Origin: Przewalskia tangutica
Taxonomy: Eukaryota > Streptophyta > Magnoliopsida > Solanales > Solanaceae
Direction: 5' to 3'
NCBI GenBank assembly: GCA_029844215.1
Contig: CM056734.1
Span: 19,292,501 to 19,356,500 of the forward strand
DNA length: 64,000 nucleotides
Shown here: piece by piece, positions 11,755-24,025 of the stretch
Layout: the number at the start of each line of letters is the position of its first letter
Numbering within the stretch: the first letter of the stretch is position 1
Position numbers and translations under genes: made by a program
Notes under the pieces: generated by a model
The model's input: the letters and a program-made list of their open reading frames with translations, nothing else
What the model was told of the DNA's origin: nothing
Databases searched by the model: none

Positions 11755-12675
11755 GTTGAATAACATTTATTAAGTTTACCGATTGAAGTTGCTCTAACAT
11801 GCAGTTCAGTTGACTTACGTATGATTATGTTTGTTTTCTATTTTCTTTTGCTGGGGGAAGAATCACGGTATAGCATTGGTGGCCAACACATTTCAATGTC
11901 AAAAAATTGTGAGAAAAGATAAATGTAATTCCTGATTTTTAAGGGGTGCCAATCACCGGGCTATGTGACCTATGTCCGTTATGAAGTCGATGTTTGATCT
12001 CAGATTATTGTGATTAATGCAGACACTTAAGATCAAGAAGTTTGTCTTGCACACCAGCTACCCTGAGTATGCTGATTTAAATCATACATGAAGTACAATT
12101 TTTTAATCCATTATTCTGATTGTGAGTTGTTCTTTCACGATCGAAAGCCATCTTTTGTTATCGATGTAAAAGTAATTAAATATTTTCACTTTTTACATCA
12201 TTTTGTCTGCAGTTGTAGGGTCGTATCAGCTAAACTCCTCTAAAGCCACTATTTACATCCAGTAAAAAATGGTAACAAAATAAGGTAAATTCTTCATCTG
12301 TTTGATTTGTAGTTATTCTATTTATTTATTGGTATATTATCAAGTTAGGAGTTCTTACTAATTGTGCTCTAAATAATTATCTCGCTCACCAAAATGGACC
12401 TGATGATGCATATGTAAAGCTATGCAATCCATTTAAGTTATGAATCTATTCATTGAGGGCAAACCCCAACTCCTGGACATCAGGATCTGCCTGTCTTTAA
12501 AGTAGGAAGTGAAAATGGCAGGTATTTTATTTTTTGACAAGTGAAGTACTTTGTGTCGTTTGGAGACAATATTGACGAGTGAGCAACGACAGAAAAAGTG
12601 TATTTTATTGTGATTTACTATAATTATGGAAGCTCTTTTAGTCCGACGTTATTAATGTATAATACTTTCATTTTT
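11755..12675. other. Intergenic, no gene seen
   Basis: AT-rich sequence with short, unrelated open frames on both strands. No domain, terminal repeat or RNA gene was recognised. Confidence 0.4.
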
Positions 12676-12912
12676 GCAAAAGGTGGAACTCCCACCCGAG
12701 GAGCCCCATATCCTGGTCCGACAGGTCTATGAAGGAGGTTAATCATGGTAACTCAACTGATTTCAAAGGTTAGATCACTACCACGCTGCACACAAGAGAC
12801 CCTCCTTTATTTCAAGAAGAAACCTCCACACTGCCGCTGGCGGGATTCGATCTTGGTCATTTTTCCAATTATCCCCCTTGAGAACCAGTTGAGCTGCTCA
12901 TGCCATGTTTTA
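12676..12912 (-). mobile_element. tRNA-derived SINE
   Basis: On the minus strand the head has an A-box-like AGCTCAACTGGTTC (complement of 12885-12898) and a B-box-like GATCGAATCCC (complement of 12842-12852), spaced as in a tRNA promoter. A ~170-bp body follows and ends GGGTGGGAGTTCCACCTTTTG. The internal RNA polymerase III promoter would drive its RNA, and mobilisation would use LINE enzymes. The flanking duplication is not clear by eye. The family name is left open. Confidence 0.68.
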
Positions 12913-13528
12913 CTTAGCAAGAGATTTGATTAGTTTAGAGTTCAAATATGTTTTTTTATGACGCTATTTTTTTCTGAAGCCTTATTTTTAAGTGCGCCTG
13001 AGTAAACCCCGGTGGCGCGCATTAGCAGAAACCACAGCCAATGTATGATGATGACTCAACCAAAAAGGTGTTGGCAGGGGGAATCGAAATCAATTTAAGT
13101 ATTTTTCATATTTCTTCGGGTTTTTTCTGTATCACCTAAGCAAGCTCATTTATATATTTTTATGACCGTGAGAAGCGCTGGTGTATTGACTAGTTGGAGA
13201 ATATGGAGGGATAAAAGTATCATTTGGCTTGCGTATTAAATGAAAAGAGCTTATTTTACTATAAGATTATTCTAAAATTGAGAAATTTAATAAAAGGCAG
13301 GGACATCTCGCACAAATTCTATTATACCGGAAGGCGAAAGGCACATAATTAGGCTGAGTTTTGTTGGTTTGGGCTTCTCTCGACAGAAGACGAGAGTAAA
13401 GATAGAAAAAATAAATAAAGGAGACTAGAGTAGGGCCTCAAAGATTTTTCGAGTTTGTTCGAACGTTAAGCCCAAACCCTGAGGTATTTTGCTTCTTAGA
13501 ACAAGTTGATTTCCAGTCCTGTGTCTGG
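12913..13528. other. Intergenic, no gene seen
   Basis: Mixed sequence without a convincing open frame, terminal repeat or RNA gene on either strand. Confidence 0.4.
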
Positions 13529-14227
13529 TAGGGCTGTTCAAAACCGATCCGTAACCGATAATGCAATTGCAAAATTGGCTTATTGGTATTGGGTTATCGA
13601 ATTAATGGTTGGTGAGTGAATTAAAATTTTATAGTTAATGGCTTATTAATGCATGAGCGAATTACTCAATTTTCATATCAGGTAAATCGTTAATCCCTTA
13701 AGAATTATCAGAGTTAATATTATTCGTCTAGATATATAAGTAACAAGTGAGAGTAACGTTGGTGTTCTACATTGGAAATTTGGAATACTATCTATCTAGT
13801 GTGTGGATATTATTTTCGCCCTCCATGTTTATTGTTTATGGAGTGAGACAGTGAGTTATCAGAAAGTTTTGATTCCTGAAATCCAGTATCATCTTTTTGA
13901 GAAAAATCATTGACTTATAGAAGTTAATTTTGATATATTCATTTAATCGTTGCATTTTGCAAACAAGAAGTTTTTATTTGTTGTTATTTACGGACATCAT
14001 GCCAATGCTTCTTTATGATGCTCGATTATATATTGTGATTTTAATTTTTATTGGCTCTTAGATTTAGTTGATACATCGTTCGATAACCGTCTGATAATGC
14101 TTACCGATATCAAACCGATCGATATTTTATTGGTTGGCTAGCGGATTAGTACATTTAAAAATCGATAACTGATAAGTCAAACCGTTAGGTGTAATTATCC
14201 ACCCGATCCGTCCGATAAGCAGCCCTA
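13529..14227. mobile_element. Non-autonomous hAT-like DNA element
   Basis: The ends are inverted: TAGGGCTG at 13529-13536 and CAGCCCTA at 14220-14227. Beyond this is imperfect pairing that includes the 'gatccg' and 'accgat' words. TAGGGCTG-type termini and AT-rich filler rich in 'accgata' are common in plant hAT-derived elements. There is no transposase frame in about 700 bp. An 8-bp target duplication is expected for hAT but is not convincing here (gtgtctgg against atgtagag), so the class is tentative. Confidence 0.5.
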
Positions 14228-14241
14228 ATGTAGAGATAGAC

Positions 14242-14415
14242 TTTTTTTTTGTTTCTTATCCGGTGTTCGATACCCGTATTGAAGCCCCACTAATTCAGAT
14301 TCGGGCAGCATATGGCTCATTCGGGAGAAGCACTCCCTTCTAAAAACAAATCTATAACTAAGACTCAAAAGTCCGGTTAAGGGAGAAGTAACTTTATCCG
14401 TTGCATCACTTACAT
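14242..14415 (-). mobile_element. Degenerate tRNA-derived SINE
   Basis: The segment shares its layout and words with the clearer SINE at 23684-23868: 'ggtgttcgatacccgtattg' here against 'gatgttcggtaccggcattg' there, then 'agcccc' or 'agcccg', and 'gggagaagcact' against 'ggggaagcgttt'. The B box is badly decayed. It sits 14 bases from the end of the hAT-like element. Confidence 0.55.
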
Positions 14416-14627
14416 TGGTCGTATGCGAAGATAGACTTAAATTACTATTGACTAGCTACGCGGATCTTTTTTAAACAAATTTCTACTTCACATATTTTCT
14501 TGTATTTGATTTGAACAATATATCCCTCGTAATAAGGAATTTGAAGCCTTCGTAAATTACAAAGTGGAGCAGAATATTTTTCTGAACTAGTTTATGTTAT
14601 TAACACGATATTACAACATCAATTAAC

Positions 14628-15388
14628 GGTTAGTAATCTGTATTGCAAAAAACTGTAAACAATAATAACTGATAATGAACAAAATTAGTGTTGGAAAAAA
14701 ATATTTTCCAGAATATAATTGAGCTCACTTAGTTTAAAGTGTGTCCTTAAGGAAATTATTCCTCTCACAATACTTGAGGTTGATGGAATATCCCCTCCCA
14801 GGATAGAACGATTATCTTACCAGAATAGTAGTACTCCAAATTCAGATAGCGGCGAACCACTCAACGGCAGTGTATCACACAGAATTTATTCTGGCAGAAG
14901 AAGAGGTTTTGTAGTTCAGAAAATTAGTAAGTAAAATTATGAGGAAGCAAACGAATTTATAGTCATGGAAGTACTGTTTCTGAAGGTTTGCAACCCTTCT
15001 AAACAGTCACAAAAAAATGGTGAAAAATAAAATAAAACCGGAAAAGAACCGGGTGGCGGATTCGGGTCACTAACGGGTAGGATTGGATAAGTTAATTAAT
15101 TAATTAATTAAAATTAAAGAAAATTTGGTCCAAAAAAATTATCAATCAATCAGATCATTTGACCGAATCCGAATCCGAAGCCGAGCGAGCGACGACGACG
15201 ACGCGAGGGGTCCTTGCCCCCTCTACCCTTTTAGTGACTAGAGAAGGTGTAATGTCATATACACACCTTTATTTTCCTCTCTTTTTCCTACGTGGGACAA
15301 TTGTTTTAACCAAAGCAAAAGGGACCTTTTACATTCCCTTCACTTTTCATCCCATCATTTTCCATTCACCAATACCAAAAACCCAACA
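14628..15388 (-). repeat. 3' LTR of the minus-strand copia
   Basis: A 761-bp LTR. On the minus strand it begins TGTTGGGTTTTTGG and is preceded by the purine tract ATGTGGGGGAT (complement of 15389-15399). It contains the simple run aattaattaattaatt near 15094-15110. Confidence 0.88.
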
Positions 15389-15958
15389 ATCCCCCACATG
15401 AATGTGGAATGGTCATAATATAAAGGAATGCGCGGACAAGTGTGATATACAAGCGAGGATTGACTGCATCTGGATAAGTAGGTTTCCCTTTGAACTTTCC
15501 GTAGTGAACTTATATCGGATATACTCGATTTTTGATATCTTTGAACCGTCGAACTTTGTTATATACCTAGACAACATAAGTCACACAATAAACCCTCAAC
15601 CGTTTATGGTTCTCACGGTTGTGTTCGTTTCAGCCATGAACACCGCATGGTTTCATGAGTGCATAGAGAATGAGTCTTCACTGTCATTCCCTTTTAAAAC
15701 GGCTTACACTTAACACTCACATATGTGATTTCTAAACATGTGGTCCTATAGCCACATTATCTGGTTATACACTGCCAGATTTAGATAATCATTAAAAATC
15801 TTAATGCTTTATTAACTCATTAACAAGCCATAAAGTTTTATCCTTATTTATGAACATTGTCTTCATCCGAGAATGGGTTGAGTTATTTGACAATGTTGAA
15901 CCGTCAGTCACAACTTTGTTTGATCTCATTGAACCTAGCTCTTGGGATCTCCAGTCTG
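15389..15958 (-). other. 3' untranslated region of the minus-strand copia
   Basis: The region lies between the polyprotein stop and the polypurine tract. Open frames here, including one of about 100 codons on the plus strand, have no recognisable domain and read against the element. Confidence 0.5.
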
Positions 15959-18900
15959 CTATGTAGAGTTACCGCCATGGTGACTTGTCCTCAACCTTAA
16001 CCCCATTCCCATTGATGATCTACTAACTCCCTCTCTAGATAAGCCTTTTGTAAGCGGATCGCCACGTTATCTCTCGACTTTACATAGTCAATCGTGACAA
16101 CGCCACTAGAGAGGAGTTGTCTAACGGTATTGTGTCTCCGTCGTATGTGACGAGATTTTCCGTTATACATTACGCTCCCTGTCGACTGTCACAATGTATA
16201 CATATAGGAGCCAAAGGTTTGGGCCAGAATGGAATATCTTCTAAGAAATTCCGAAGTCATTCAGCTTCTTCACCGGCCTTGTCTAAAGCTATAAATTCAT
16301 ATTCCATTGTAGAGCGGGCGATGCATGTCTGTTTTGATGATTTTCAAGACACTGCTTCTCCACCAACGGTGAAAACATATTCACTCGTGGATTTAACTTC
16401 AGATGATCCGGTGATCCAGTTTGCATCACTATATCTCTCAATTACTGCGGGATATTTATTATAAATACCCCAAGACTCATTTCATTGTCATCCATTGAGT
16501 TTGATTGGGATTACTCGTGAATCGACTCAGCTTGCTTATAGCACATGCTATATCTAATCGTGTACAATTCATAATATACATCAAACTTTCCAAAACTCGT
16601 GCATAGTCCAATTGTGAGTCACTTTCACCTTTATTCTTTTGAAGTGCAAAACTTGCATCAATTGGAGTTTTTGCAATATTGAAATTTAAATACTTGAACT
16701 TGTCAAGTACCTTTTCAATATAATGTGACTGTGATAATGCTAGACCTTGTGGAGTTTTATGGATCCTAATTCCTAAGATCAAATCAGCAACCCCTAAGTC
16801 TTTCATGTCAAATTTGATAGAGAGCATACGCTTCGTAGCATTTACATCGGCAATATCTCTACTCATTATCAACATGTCATCAACATATAAACAAACAATG
16901 ACTTCATGATTTGGAGTATTTTTAATGTAAACACATTTGTCACACTTATTAATCTTAAATTCATTTGCCAACATTGTTTGGTCAAATTTTGCATGCCATT
17001 GTTTGGGTGCTTGTTTAAGTCCATAAAGTGACTTAACAAGTTTGCACACTTTCCTTTCTTTACCAGGAACCACAAAACCCTCAGGTTGTTCCATGTAAAT
17101 TTCTTCCTCCAATTCTCCATTTAAGAAAGTTGTCTTGACATCCATTTGATGTATTTCAAGACCATATACGACTGCCAGTGCCACTAACACCCGAATAGAT
17201 GTTATTCTTGTTACCAGCGAGTATGTATCAAAGTAATCAAGACCTTCTTTTTTGTCTATAACCTTTGACCACAAGTCTTGCTTTATATTTGTCAATAGTG
17301 TCATCAACTTTCATTTTCCTTTTAAAAATTCATTTTGATCCTAAAGGTTTATTTTCAGGAGGAAGATCAACCAACTCTCATGTATGGTTGTTCAAAATTG
17401 ATTCAATCTCACTATTGACTGCCTCTTTCCAAAATGTTGAATCAGAAGAAGACATCAGTGCTTTAAATATTTGAGGCTCATTTTCAAGCAAGAATGTCAC
17501 AAAATCTGGTCCAAAGAAAGTAGATGTCCTTTGACGTTTGCTACGCCTTGGATCCTTTTTACTTGGTGTACTTTCCTTTGGTTCTTCCCGCGATCGTTTA
17601 GATGTTTCACTTGACAACTCACATTCAGTTTTATACGGATAAATATTTTTAAAAAATTCAGCATTATCTGATTCAATTACCGTATTAACATGAATTTCAG
17701 GATTGTCTGATTTGTGAACCAAAAACCGACAAGCTTTGCTGTTTGTAGCATAGCCAATAAAAACACAATCCACATTTTTTTGTCAGATTTTTACCCTTTT
17801 AGGCAAAGGAACTTGGACCTTTGCTAAACACCCCCACACTTTGAAATATTTCAAGTTGGGTTTTCTTCATTTCCATAGTTCATATGGAATAGATTGTGTT
17901 TTGTTGTGGGCACCCAATTGAGTATTCGATTAGCTGTAAGGATAGCTTCCCCCCACAAGCTCTGCGGTAAACCGGAACTTATTAATAAAGCATTCATCAT
18001 TTCCTTTAATGTTCGATTTTCTTTCCGCAATTTCATTTGATTGTGGTGTGTAAGGGGCAGTAATTTAATGAATAATTCCATATTCTAAACATATCTCTGC
18101 AAAAGGAGATTCGTACTCTCCACCCCTATCACTTCTAATCATTTTTATCTTTTTATTCAATTAATTTTCCATTTCGTTCTTGTATTGCTTAAATGCATCA
18201 ATTGTTTCATACTTACTATTAAGCAAATACACATAACAATATCGAGTGCAATCGTCAATAAAAGTTATAAAATATTTTTTTCCACCGCGAGATGGTATTG
18301 ACTTCATATCACATATATATATGTGTGAATTAAGTCTAAAGGATTTGAATTTCTATCAATACATTTATATGGATGTTTAACAAACTTAGAAACACAGATT
18401 TCACATTTTGATTTATTACACTCGAATCTAGGCAATACTTCTAAATTAATCAATTTCCGTAAGGTTTTGTAATTGACATGTCCTAAACGAACATGCCATA
18501 AATCATTTGACTCCAATAAGTAAGACGAAACTGAATTCTTATTAATAATGTCAACAACCATTACATTGAGTTTGAAAAGGTCCTCGATGAGGTAGTCCTT
18601 TCCTATGAACATATCATTCTTACTTATTTCAATTTTCTCACTAACCAACACGCACTTAAACCCATTTTTGACGAGTAGTCCGGCTGAAACTAAATTCTTC
18701 CTAATTGTTGGAACGTGCAGAACATTGTTGAGAGTCAGGACTTTGCCGGAAGTCATCTTCAGAAGTATCTTCTCATATCCTTCAACCTTGGTTGTTGCAG
18801 TATTTCTCATAAATAGTACCTCTTCGGGTCCACCGGGAGCGTAGATTGCAAATGCTTCTTTTGCAGCGCAAACATGTCTAGTGGCACCAGAATCAAGCCA

Positions 18901-19851
18901 CCACTCCTTTGGGTTCCCAACCAAATTGCATTCCAATAGTATTGCACACAGATCATCCATATCATCATTCTTTTCCACCATATTGGTTTGTCTTTTTCCC
19001 TTGTCCTTTTTCGGGAGACGACAATCTGGGGCTTTGTGGCCAGCTTTCCCACAATTATAGCAGTTGCCCTTGAAATTTTTCTTATTAGGATCCTTCTCCT
19101 TTCCAGAAGGCCTCTTCCTTTTCTTGTTTTTTTTCGGAGCAGCATCTTCAACGACGTTTGCCCCTTCAATCGGTGAACTATTACGGTACCTCTTCTTAGC
19201 GGTTTTGTTATCTTCCTCGATCTTGAGACGAATATCAAGATCCTCCAACTTCATTTCCTTTCTCTTGTGCTTCAGATAATTCTTGAGGGCGGCAACTTTT
19301 CATGAGGGCGGCAACTTTTCAATCATTACAGCCACTTGGAATGCTTCATTCACTACCATACCTTCAAAAATAAGGTCATGGAAGATGAGTTGAAGATCTT
19401 GAAGTTGGGTTCCAACAATTTTTCCATCCACCATTTTGTAGTCTAGGAATTTGGCAACCACAAACTTCTACAAGCAAGCATCTTCGGTTTTGTACTTCTT
19501 TTCAAGTGCACTCCATAGTTCTTTGGAGGTCTCTACTGCACTGTAGACGTTGTACAAGTCATCTTCTAAGGCACTCAAAATGTAGCCTTCGCACAAAAAA
19601 TCAGCCTGTTTCCAAGCCTCAGTAATCATGAGCTTTTCGTTGTCAGGCATGTCGGCGGCAAGAACGGGAGGGTCCTCACTGGTGAACCTTTGCATACCAA
19701 GGATGGTAAGCCAAAAGAACATTATTTGCTGTCATCCTTTAAAGTTGGCACCGGTGAACTTCGCAGGTTTCTCAGATGTACGCAGTGATGCGGTTATGCG
19801 AGTAACCACTGGTGCAATATTCGCAGAGGTAGTTCCAGTCTCAATTGTCAT
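15959..19851 (-). pseudogene. Copia gag-pol polyprotein, broken
   Basis: The start codon is the ATG complementary to 19849-19851 and the stop is at 15959-15961. In order: gag (19851 to ~19000) with zinc knuckle CYNCGKAGHKAPDC near 19020-19065; protease WWLDSGATRHVC near 18865-18905; pre-integrase LWHVRLGHV near 18480-18510; integrase fragments to about 17800; a linker at 17378-17773; reverse transcriptase (16477-17307) with TFLNGELEEEIYM and active-site YVDDML; RNase H with SWKSSKQTCIARSTMEYEF near 16260-16340; and a tail with DPLTKGLSREGV. Breaks include a Trp-to-stop change near 19735, a stop near 19468, and an 18-bp tandem duplication (19291-19325) that adds a stop. Frameshifts lie between 18304 and 17773. 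Confidence 0.88.
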
Positions 19852-20325
19852 TATTTGTTTGTCACAGACAAATTGACAAACTGTTTTAGTTAATAAAACC
19901 AGAATAACAATTAAATCACAAAACTTACACGATAAAGATTTTATTTCTTCAAATCGCAGTATAATTATGAAACTTAAACGATGAAGATTTTATTTCTTCA
20001 AATCGCAGTATAATTATGAACTTTGGTATTCCAACGAAGTTTTTATATCTTTGAGTCAGAATACTAATATTCATATGGAGTGGAAAACTACACAAATTTT
20101 AATCTCCTTCTACAGAATACAGAATATCAAACTTTTCACAACAGCAACGATGAAGTTTTTATGTTCTTCAAATCGTTGTACAAGTATGAACTTTAATATT
20201 CCAACGAAGTTTTTATGTCTTCAAGTCAGAATATGAAATTTCATACGGAGTAGAAAACCACACAGGTTTTAGTCTCCAAGACAGAATACGGATTAATATA
20301 ATAAAATATGTAATTTCCTTAAGAT
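19852..20325 (-). other. Leader of the minus-strand copia, with tandem repeats
   Basis: This is the 5' untranslated leader between the 5' LTR and gag. Two ~50-bp copies lie at 19921-19970 and 19971-20021 ('ttatttcttcaaatcgcagt'). A larger unit with ~171-bp spacing recurs (19976-20107 against 20147-20277, both with 'attccaacgaagttttta'). No canonical initiator-Met primer site adjoins the LTR end at 20325. Confidence 0.7.
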
Positions 20326-20924
20326 TGTTAGTAATCTGTATTGCAAAAATCAGTAAACAATAATAACTGATAATGAACAGAATCAGTGTTGGAAAAAAAT
20401 ATTTTTCAGAATATAATCGAGCCCACTTAGTTCAAAGTGTGTCCTTAAGAAAATTACTCCCCTCACAGTACTCGAGGTTGATGGAATATCCCCTCCCAGG
20501 ATAGAACGATTATCTTACCAGAATAGTAGTACTCCAAATTCAGGTAGCGGCGAACCACTCAACGGCAGTGTATCACACATAATTTATTCTGGCAGAAGAA
20601 GAAGTTTTGTAGTTCAGAAAATTAGTAAGTAAAATTCTGAAGAAGCAAACGAATTTATAGTCATGGAAGTACTGTTTCTGAAGGTTTGTAACCCTTCTGA
20701 ACAGTCACAAAAAAATGGTGGGAAATAAAATAAAACCGGGAAAGAACCAGGTCGCGGATTGCGGGTAAGCGGATCCGGGTCACTAACGGGTAGGATTGGA
20801 TAAGTTAATTAATTAATTAATTAAATAATAATTAATTAAATAATTAAAATTAAAGAAAATTTGATCCAAAAAAAGATTATCAATCAAATCATTTGACCGA
20901 ATCCGAATCCAAAGCCGAGCCGAG
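20326..20924 (-). repeat. 5' LTR of the minus-strand copia, inner part
   Basis: It matches 14628-15180 closely and continues at 22414-22604 beyond the solo LTR. It starts TGTTAG on the plus strand. The last five bases (20920-20924, CCGAG) form one copy of the duplication made by the solo LTR. Confidence 0.88.
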
Positions 20925-22408
20925 TGATCGGTGTATTTTATATACACCTTTTGAGTTATTTTTAGTTAGTATTTTACTCATTTCATTTATGTTTAGTATA
21001 GTATTAGGGTCGTTTTCCTTTCTTTTGTGTCATAGCGGTCAGAAAAGGATAAATGGCTAAAAGGAGATGAAATGAGCATAAATGAGATGAAATTGCACAC
21101 TAAAAGAGCCAAGAAATAAGCCTAAGAAGTTTCGGGAAATATAGAAGAAATCAGACGAAGACCGGACGAACAAAGGACGAAGAAACGAAAATCCGAAAGA
21201 ATGCGCCACACGTCGGCGCCGACCATCAAGCCGCCCAAAGCTCTCGATTTTCAGGTAGTGGCCGTGCGAATGACGCAGCCGACGTGGGATTTCTGAGTTT
21301 TGGGCCGAATTTGACACGTTTTCAGAGTCCAAAAGGGATAACTTTTTCTACCTACATATTCCTTAACCCTTTACCTAAAGGATTCCATAACTTTTCCTAA
21401 ACCCTTTACCTAAAAGGATTCCATAGCCTTTCCTACCTACATAATCCCTACCCCTTTACCTAAAGGATTCTTGAGTTATAAATAGTCTCTACATCATTAG
21501 AATAATTCATCCTTCATCACCCATTCCATTATCCATCACCCATTCCATTCCCCATCCACCATTCCATTCCATTTTGTAAATATTCCACAACACAATCCTT
21601 GGATGCTAGAAGGCTTGGAGACTTGTTCTTGAGTATTTTCTTTTCTTTCTTTTTGCTTTGTTATTTCAGTTCATGTATGAAGATTGTATTAGTTCTTAGC
21701 GTGACTATGGCTATGAGCTAATTACTTTATTAGGGATTTCCTTGTGATTCTCTTGAAACTCTTATTCATGCATTACTAAATTAGTTGATTTCTTCTTCAC
21801 TTGCTTAAGATTTATTCAATAATTGCTTTGATTGCTTGATAATTAATTGATCACTAGTTATCATCACTTATATGAGTTCTAATCGAAATCTGAAAGGGGG
21901 GATTGTGAATATGCTATAGTTGAATAAACATAGGTTTAAATCATGGACGAAAGTACCCCGATACTTGTGTAGCTTAATAGGTTATTGCTCTTAATCCTCT
22001 TTTGTAGTCAATTTTGTCATTGAAAGATAGAAGAGTTCTCCATTGGGGTTGAGTGTTTATATTACCTTAACATAAGTATAAAACGGTCTAGTTAACCTGC
22101 TATCTTAACGTAGAAGAAGAAGTTAGACTAATTGTATTAAGGATTGAATAGAGTGGATAGTTGATGATCTTGGAAGCCATAATTCTCCATCATAACTGAT
22201 TTAAATCAAAGTATTTTCATAACTAGTTTATTTCCTGCATTATTAGTTTAGAATTCCAACTCAATTAACGTTAACCAAATAGAAACTAAAGCATAGATAA
22301 TCGGTACTTGAAAACCAGTCCCTGAGGACGATATTCAGTCTTACCTAGACTATATTACTTGTCACGATACGTGCACTTGCGTTTAGTGTGTGCATAAATC
22401 GCACATCA
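20925..22408 (+). repeat. Solo LTR inside the copia 5' LTR
   Basis: A 1484-bp sequence starts TGATCGGTGTATTTTATA and ends AAATCGCACATCA, flanked by CCGAG at 20920-20924 and 22409-22413. The copia LTR resumes exactly after it. The TG...CA ends, 5-bp duplication and lack of interior show LTR-LTR recombination of an earlier full element. Words such as 'cctgaggacgat' near the 3' end resemble gypsy LTRs of the Athila/Tat group. The lineage is an inference. The strand is set by analogy with the TG start. Confidence 0.88.
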
Positions 22409-22413
22409 CCGAG

Positions 22414-22604
22414 CGACGACGACGACGGCGCGAGGGGTCCTTGCCCCCTCAACCCTTTTAGTGACTATAGAAGGTGTAATGTCATATATACACATCTCTT
22501 TTTCCGATGTGGGACAATTGTTTTAACCAAAGCAAAAGGACCTTTTACATTCTCTTCATTTTTCATCTCATCATTTTTCATTCACCAATATCAAAAACCC
22601 AACA
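22414..22604 (-). repeat. 5' LTR of the minus-strand copia, outer part
   Basis: It matches 15190-15388, including 'gaggggtccttgccccctc' and 'aaccaaagcaaaag', and ends CCCAACA before the TTAAC duplication. Confidence 0.86.
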
Positions 22605-22624
22605 TTAACCACCTTTATAAAGTG

Positions 22625-23615
22625 TGATCGATGTATTTTATATACACCTTTTGAGTCATATTTAGTTAGTCTTTTGTCCATTTTTGTACAAATACGTGTC
22701 GTCTTAGGATATATTTTCTTTCTTTTGAGTCTTATTGGTTTAAAGTGGCTCATTGGCGGAAAAGGAGCAAAAAGAGGACTTTAGGTCAGATGCAAGGGTT
22801 CCTCTTCTTGCCAAATCACACAACTTTTGGAGATCAAGATTGGAGACCTTTTCTTAGTAAATTTTTGTTCTTGTTTTACTTTCTTTACAGTTTATGTTGG
22901 ATATTAATTTGGTTCTTGTCATGTCTATGGCTAGGAACTAAATCTACTTAGGGCTTTCCATGTCAATTCACTTGAAACTTATCTTTATGAATTAATGCAT
23001 GTTTTTTGTTCTTCTTCTTGTTGTTGAAATTTATTCAATATTTGTTTTGATTGCTTGGTAATTACTTGATCACTAATTATCATAATCCTTATGATTTCTA
23101 ACCGAAATCCGAAAGGGGAGGTTGTGAATATGCTGTAGTTGGATAAACATAGGTTAAATCGTGGACGAAAGTACCCCGATACTTGTGTAGTATTAATAGG
23201 TTTTTGGTCTTAATCCTCCTCTATAGTCAATCTTATCACCGAAAGATAGAAAGGTGTTATACTGGGGTTGAGTGTTTATATAACCTTAACAGGAGTATAA
23301 AACGGCTTAGTTAACCTGCTATCTCAAAATAGAAGAAGAACCATAATTAATTGCATTAATAAGTAAGTTAAGCGGATAGTTGAGGAGATTTGGAAGCCCT
23401 ATTTCCACATTACTGAAGTAAAACAACGTAGTTTAATTAGTTTTCATAATTAGAGTCATAAACAACATATCAATCATCGGTCACCAAATAGATAACATAG
23501 AATAGAATTTGGTACTTGAACACTAATCCCTGAGGACGATAACTCGGTCTTCTAAGACTATATTACTTGACACGACACGTGCACTTGCGTAAGTGTGTGC
23601 ATAAATCGCGCATCA
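22625..23615 (+). repeat. Second solo LTR of the same family
   Basis: It starts TGATCGATGTATTTTATA, ends AAATCGCGCATCA and is flanked by AAGTG at 22620-22624 and 23616-23620. It aligns with 20925-22408 at both ends and through the middle, but lacks about 490 bp present in the first copy (mainly the equivalent of ~21060-21600). Confidence 0.87.
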
Positions 23616-23683
23616 AAGTGTCAAAAGCAATAACGTAGTAAGCTCTTTCATAAAAATAAATCATTTAAGTTAGGTTGGCTATA

Positions 23684-23868
23684 TTTTTTGTTTTCTACCC
23701 GATGTTCGGTACCGGCATTGGAGCCCGACTATATCCGAATTTATGCCGGATAGAGTCCATTTTTTGGGGAAGCGTTTTCTACCAAGGATTTTTCCATATC
23801 AGGACTCGAATCCGAGACATCTGATTAAGAGAAGAGCAACTTCATCCAATGCACCACATCCTTTGATG
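23684..23868 (-). mobile_element. tRNA-derived SINE, better preserved copy
   Basis: On the minus strand an A-box-like TGGTGCATTGGATGAAG is followed by the B box GGATTCGAGTCC (complement of 23802-23813). The body ends near CCGAACATCGGGTAGAAAAC. It resembles the widespread plant Au-type SINEs, and the name is a suggestion only. It is related to the decayed copy at 14242-14415. Confidence 0.65.
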
Positions 23869-23942
23869 GTAAGTATATATTCATCAAACTGTATATCTAT
23901 CTAGTATCGAGTTTGTTTTGTAAAACCAAAATAATTAGGTTA

Positions 23943-24025
23943 ATATAAACACAATATAATGGAACAGTATAAACAGTATAAACACAATATAAACACAATA
24001 TAAACACAATATAAACAGTATAATT
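23943..24025. repeat. Short AT-rich tandem repeat
   Basis: Units of about 13 bp ('tataaacacaata') are repeated some six times with variants ('tataaacag'). Confidence 0.75.

Larger units (their letters stand above)
14628..22604 (-). mobile_element. Ty1/copia element, minus strand, interrupted by a solo LTR
   Basis: The left LTR (14628-15388) and right LTR (20326-22604, interrupted) match closely over their shared parts. The target duplication TTAAC is at 14623-14627 and 22605-22609. The interior encodes gag, protease, integrase, reverse transcriptase and RNase H in copia order on the minus strand. The left LTR start reads GG where the right reads TG, a terminal mutation. Nonsense codons and frameshifts break the coding region. 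A solo LTR (20925-22408) interrupts the 5' LTR. Confidence 0.9.

Noticed and set aside
12841..12900. Functional tRNA gene
   Set aside because: The A and B boxes belong to a SINE head. The cloverleaf stems do not form and the body continues beyond a tRNA length.
15402..15713. 103-codon plus-strand frame
   Set aside because: It reads against the copia element in its 3' untranslated region and has no recognisable domain.
16117..16464. 115-codon plus-strand frame
   Set aside because: It is the antisense shadow of the copia RNase H encoded on the minus strand.
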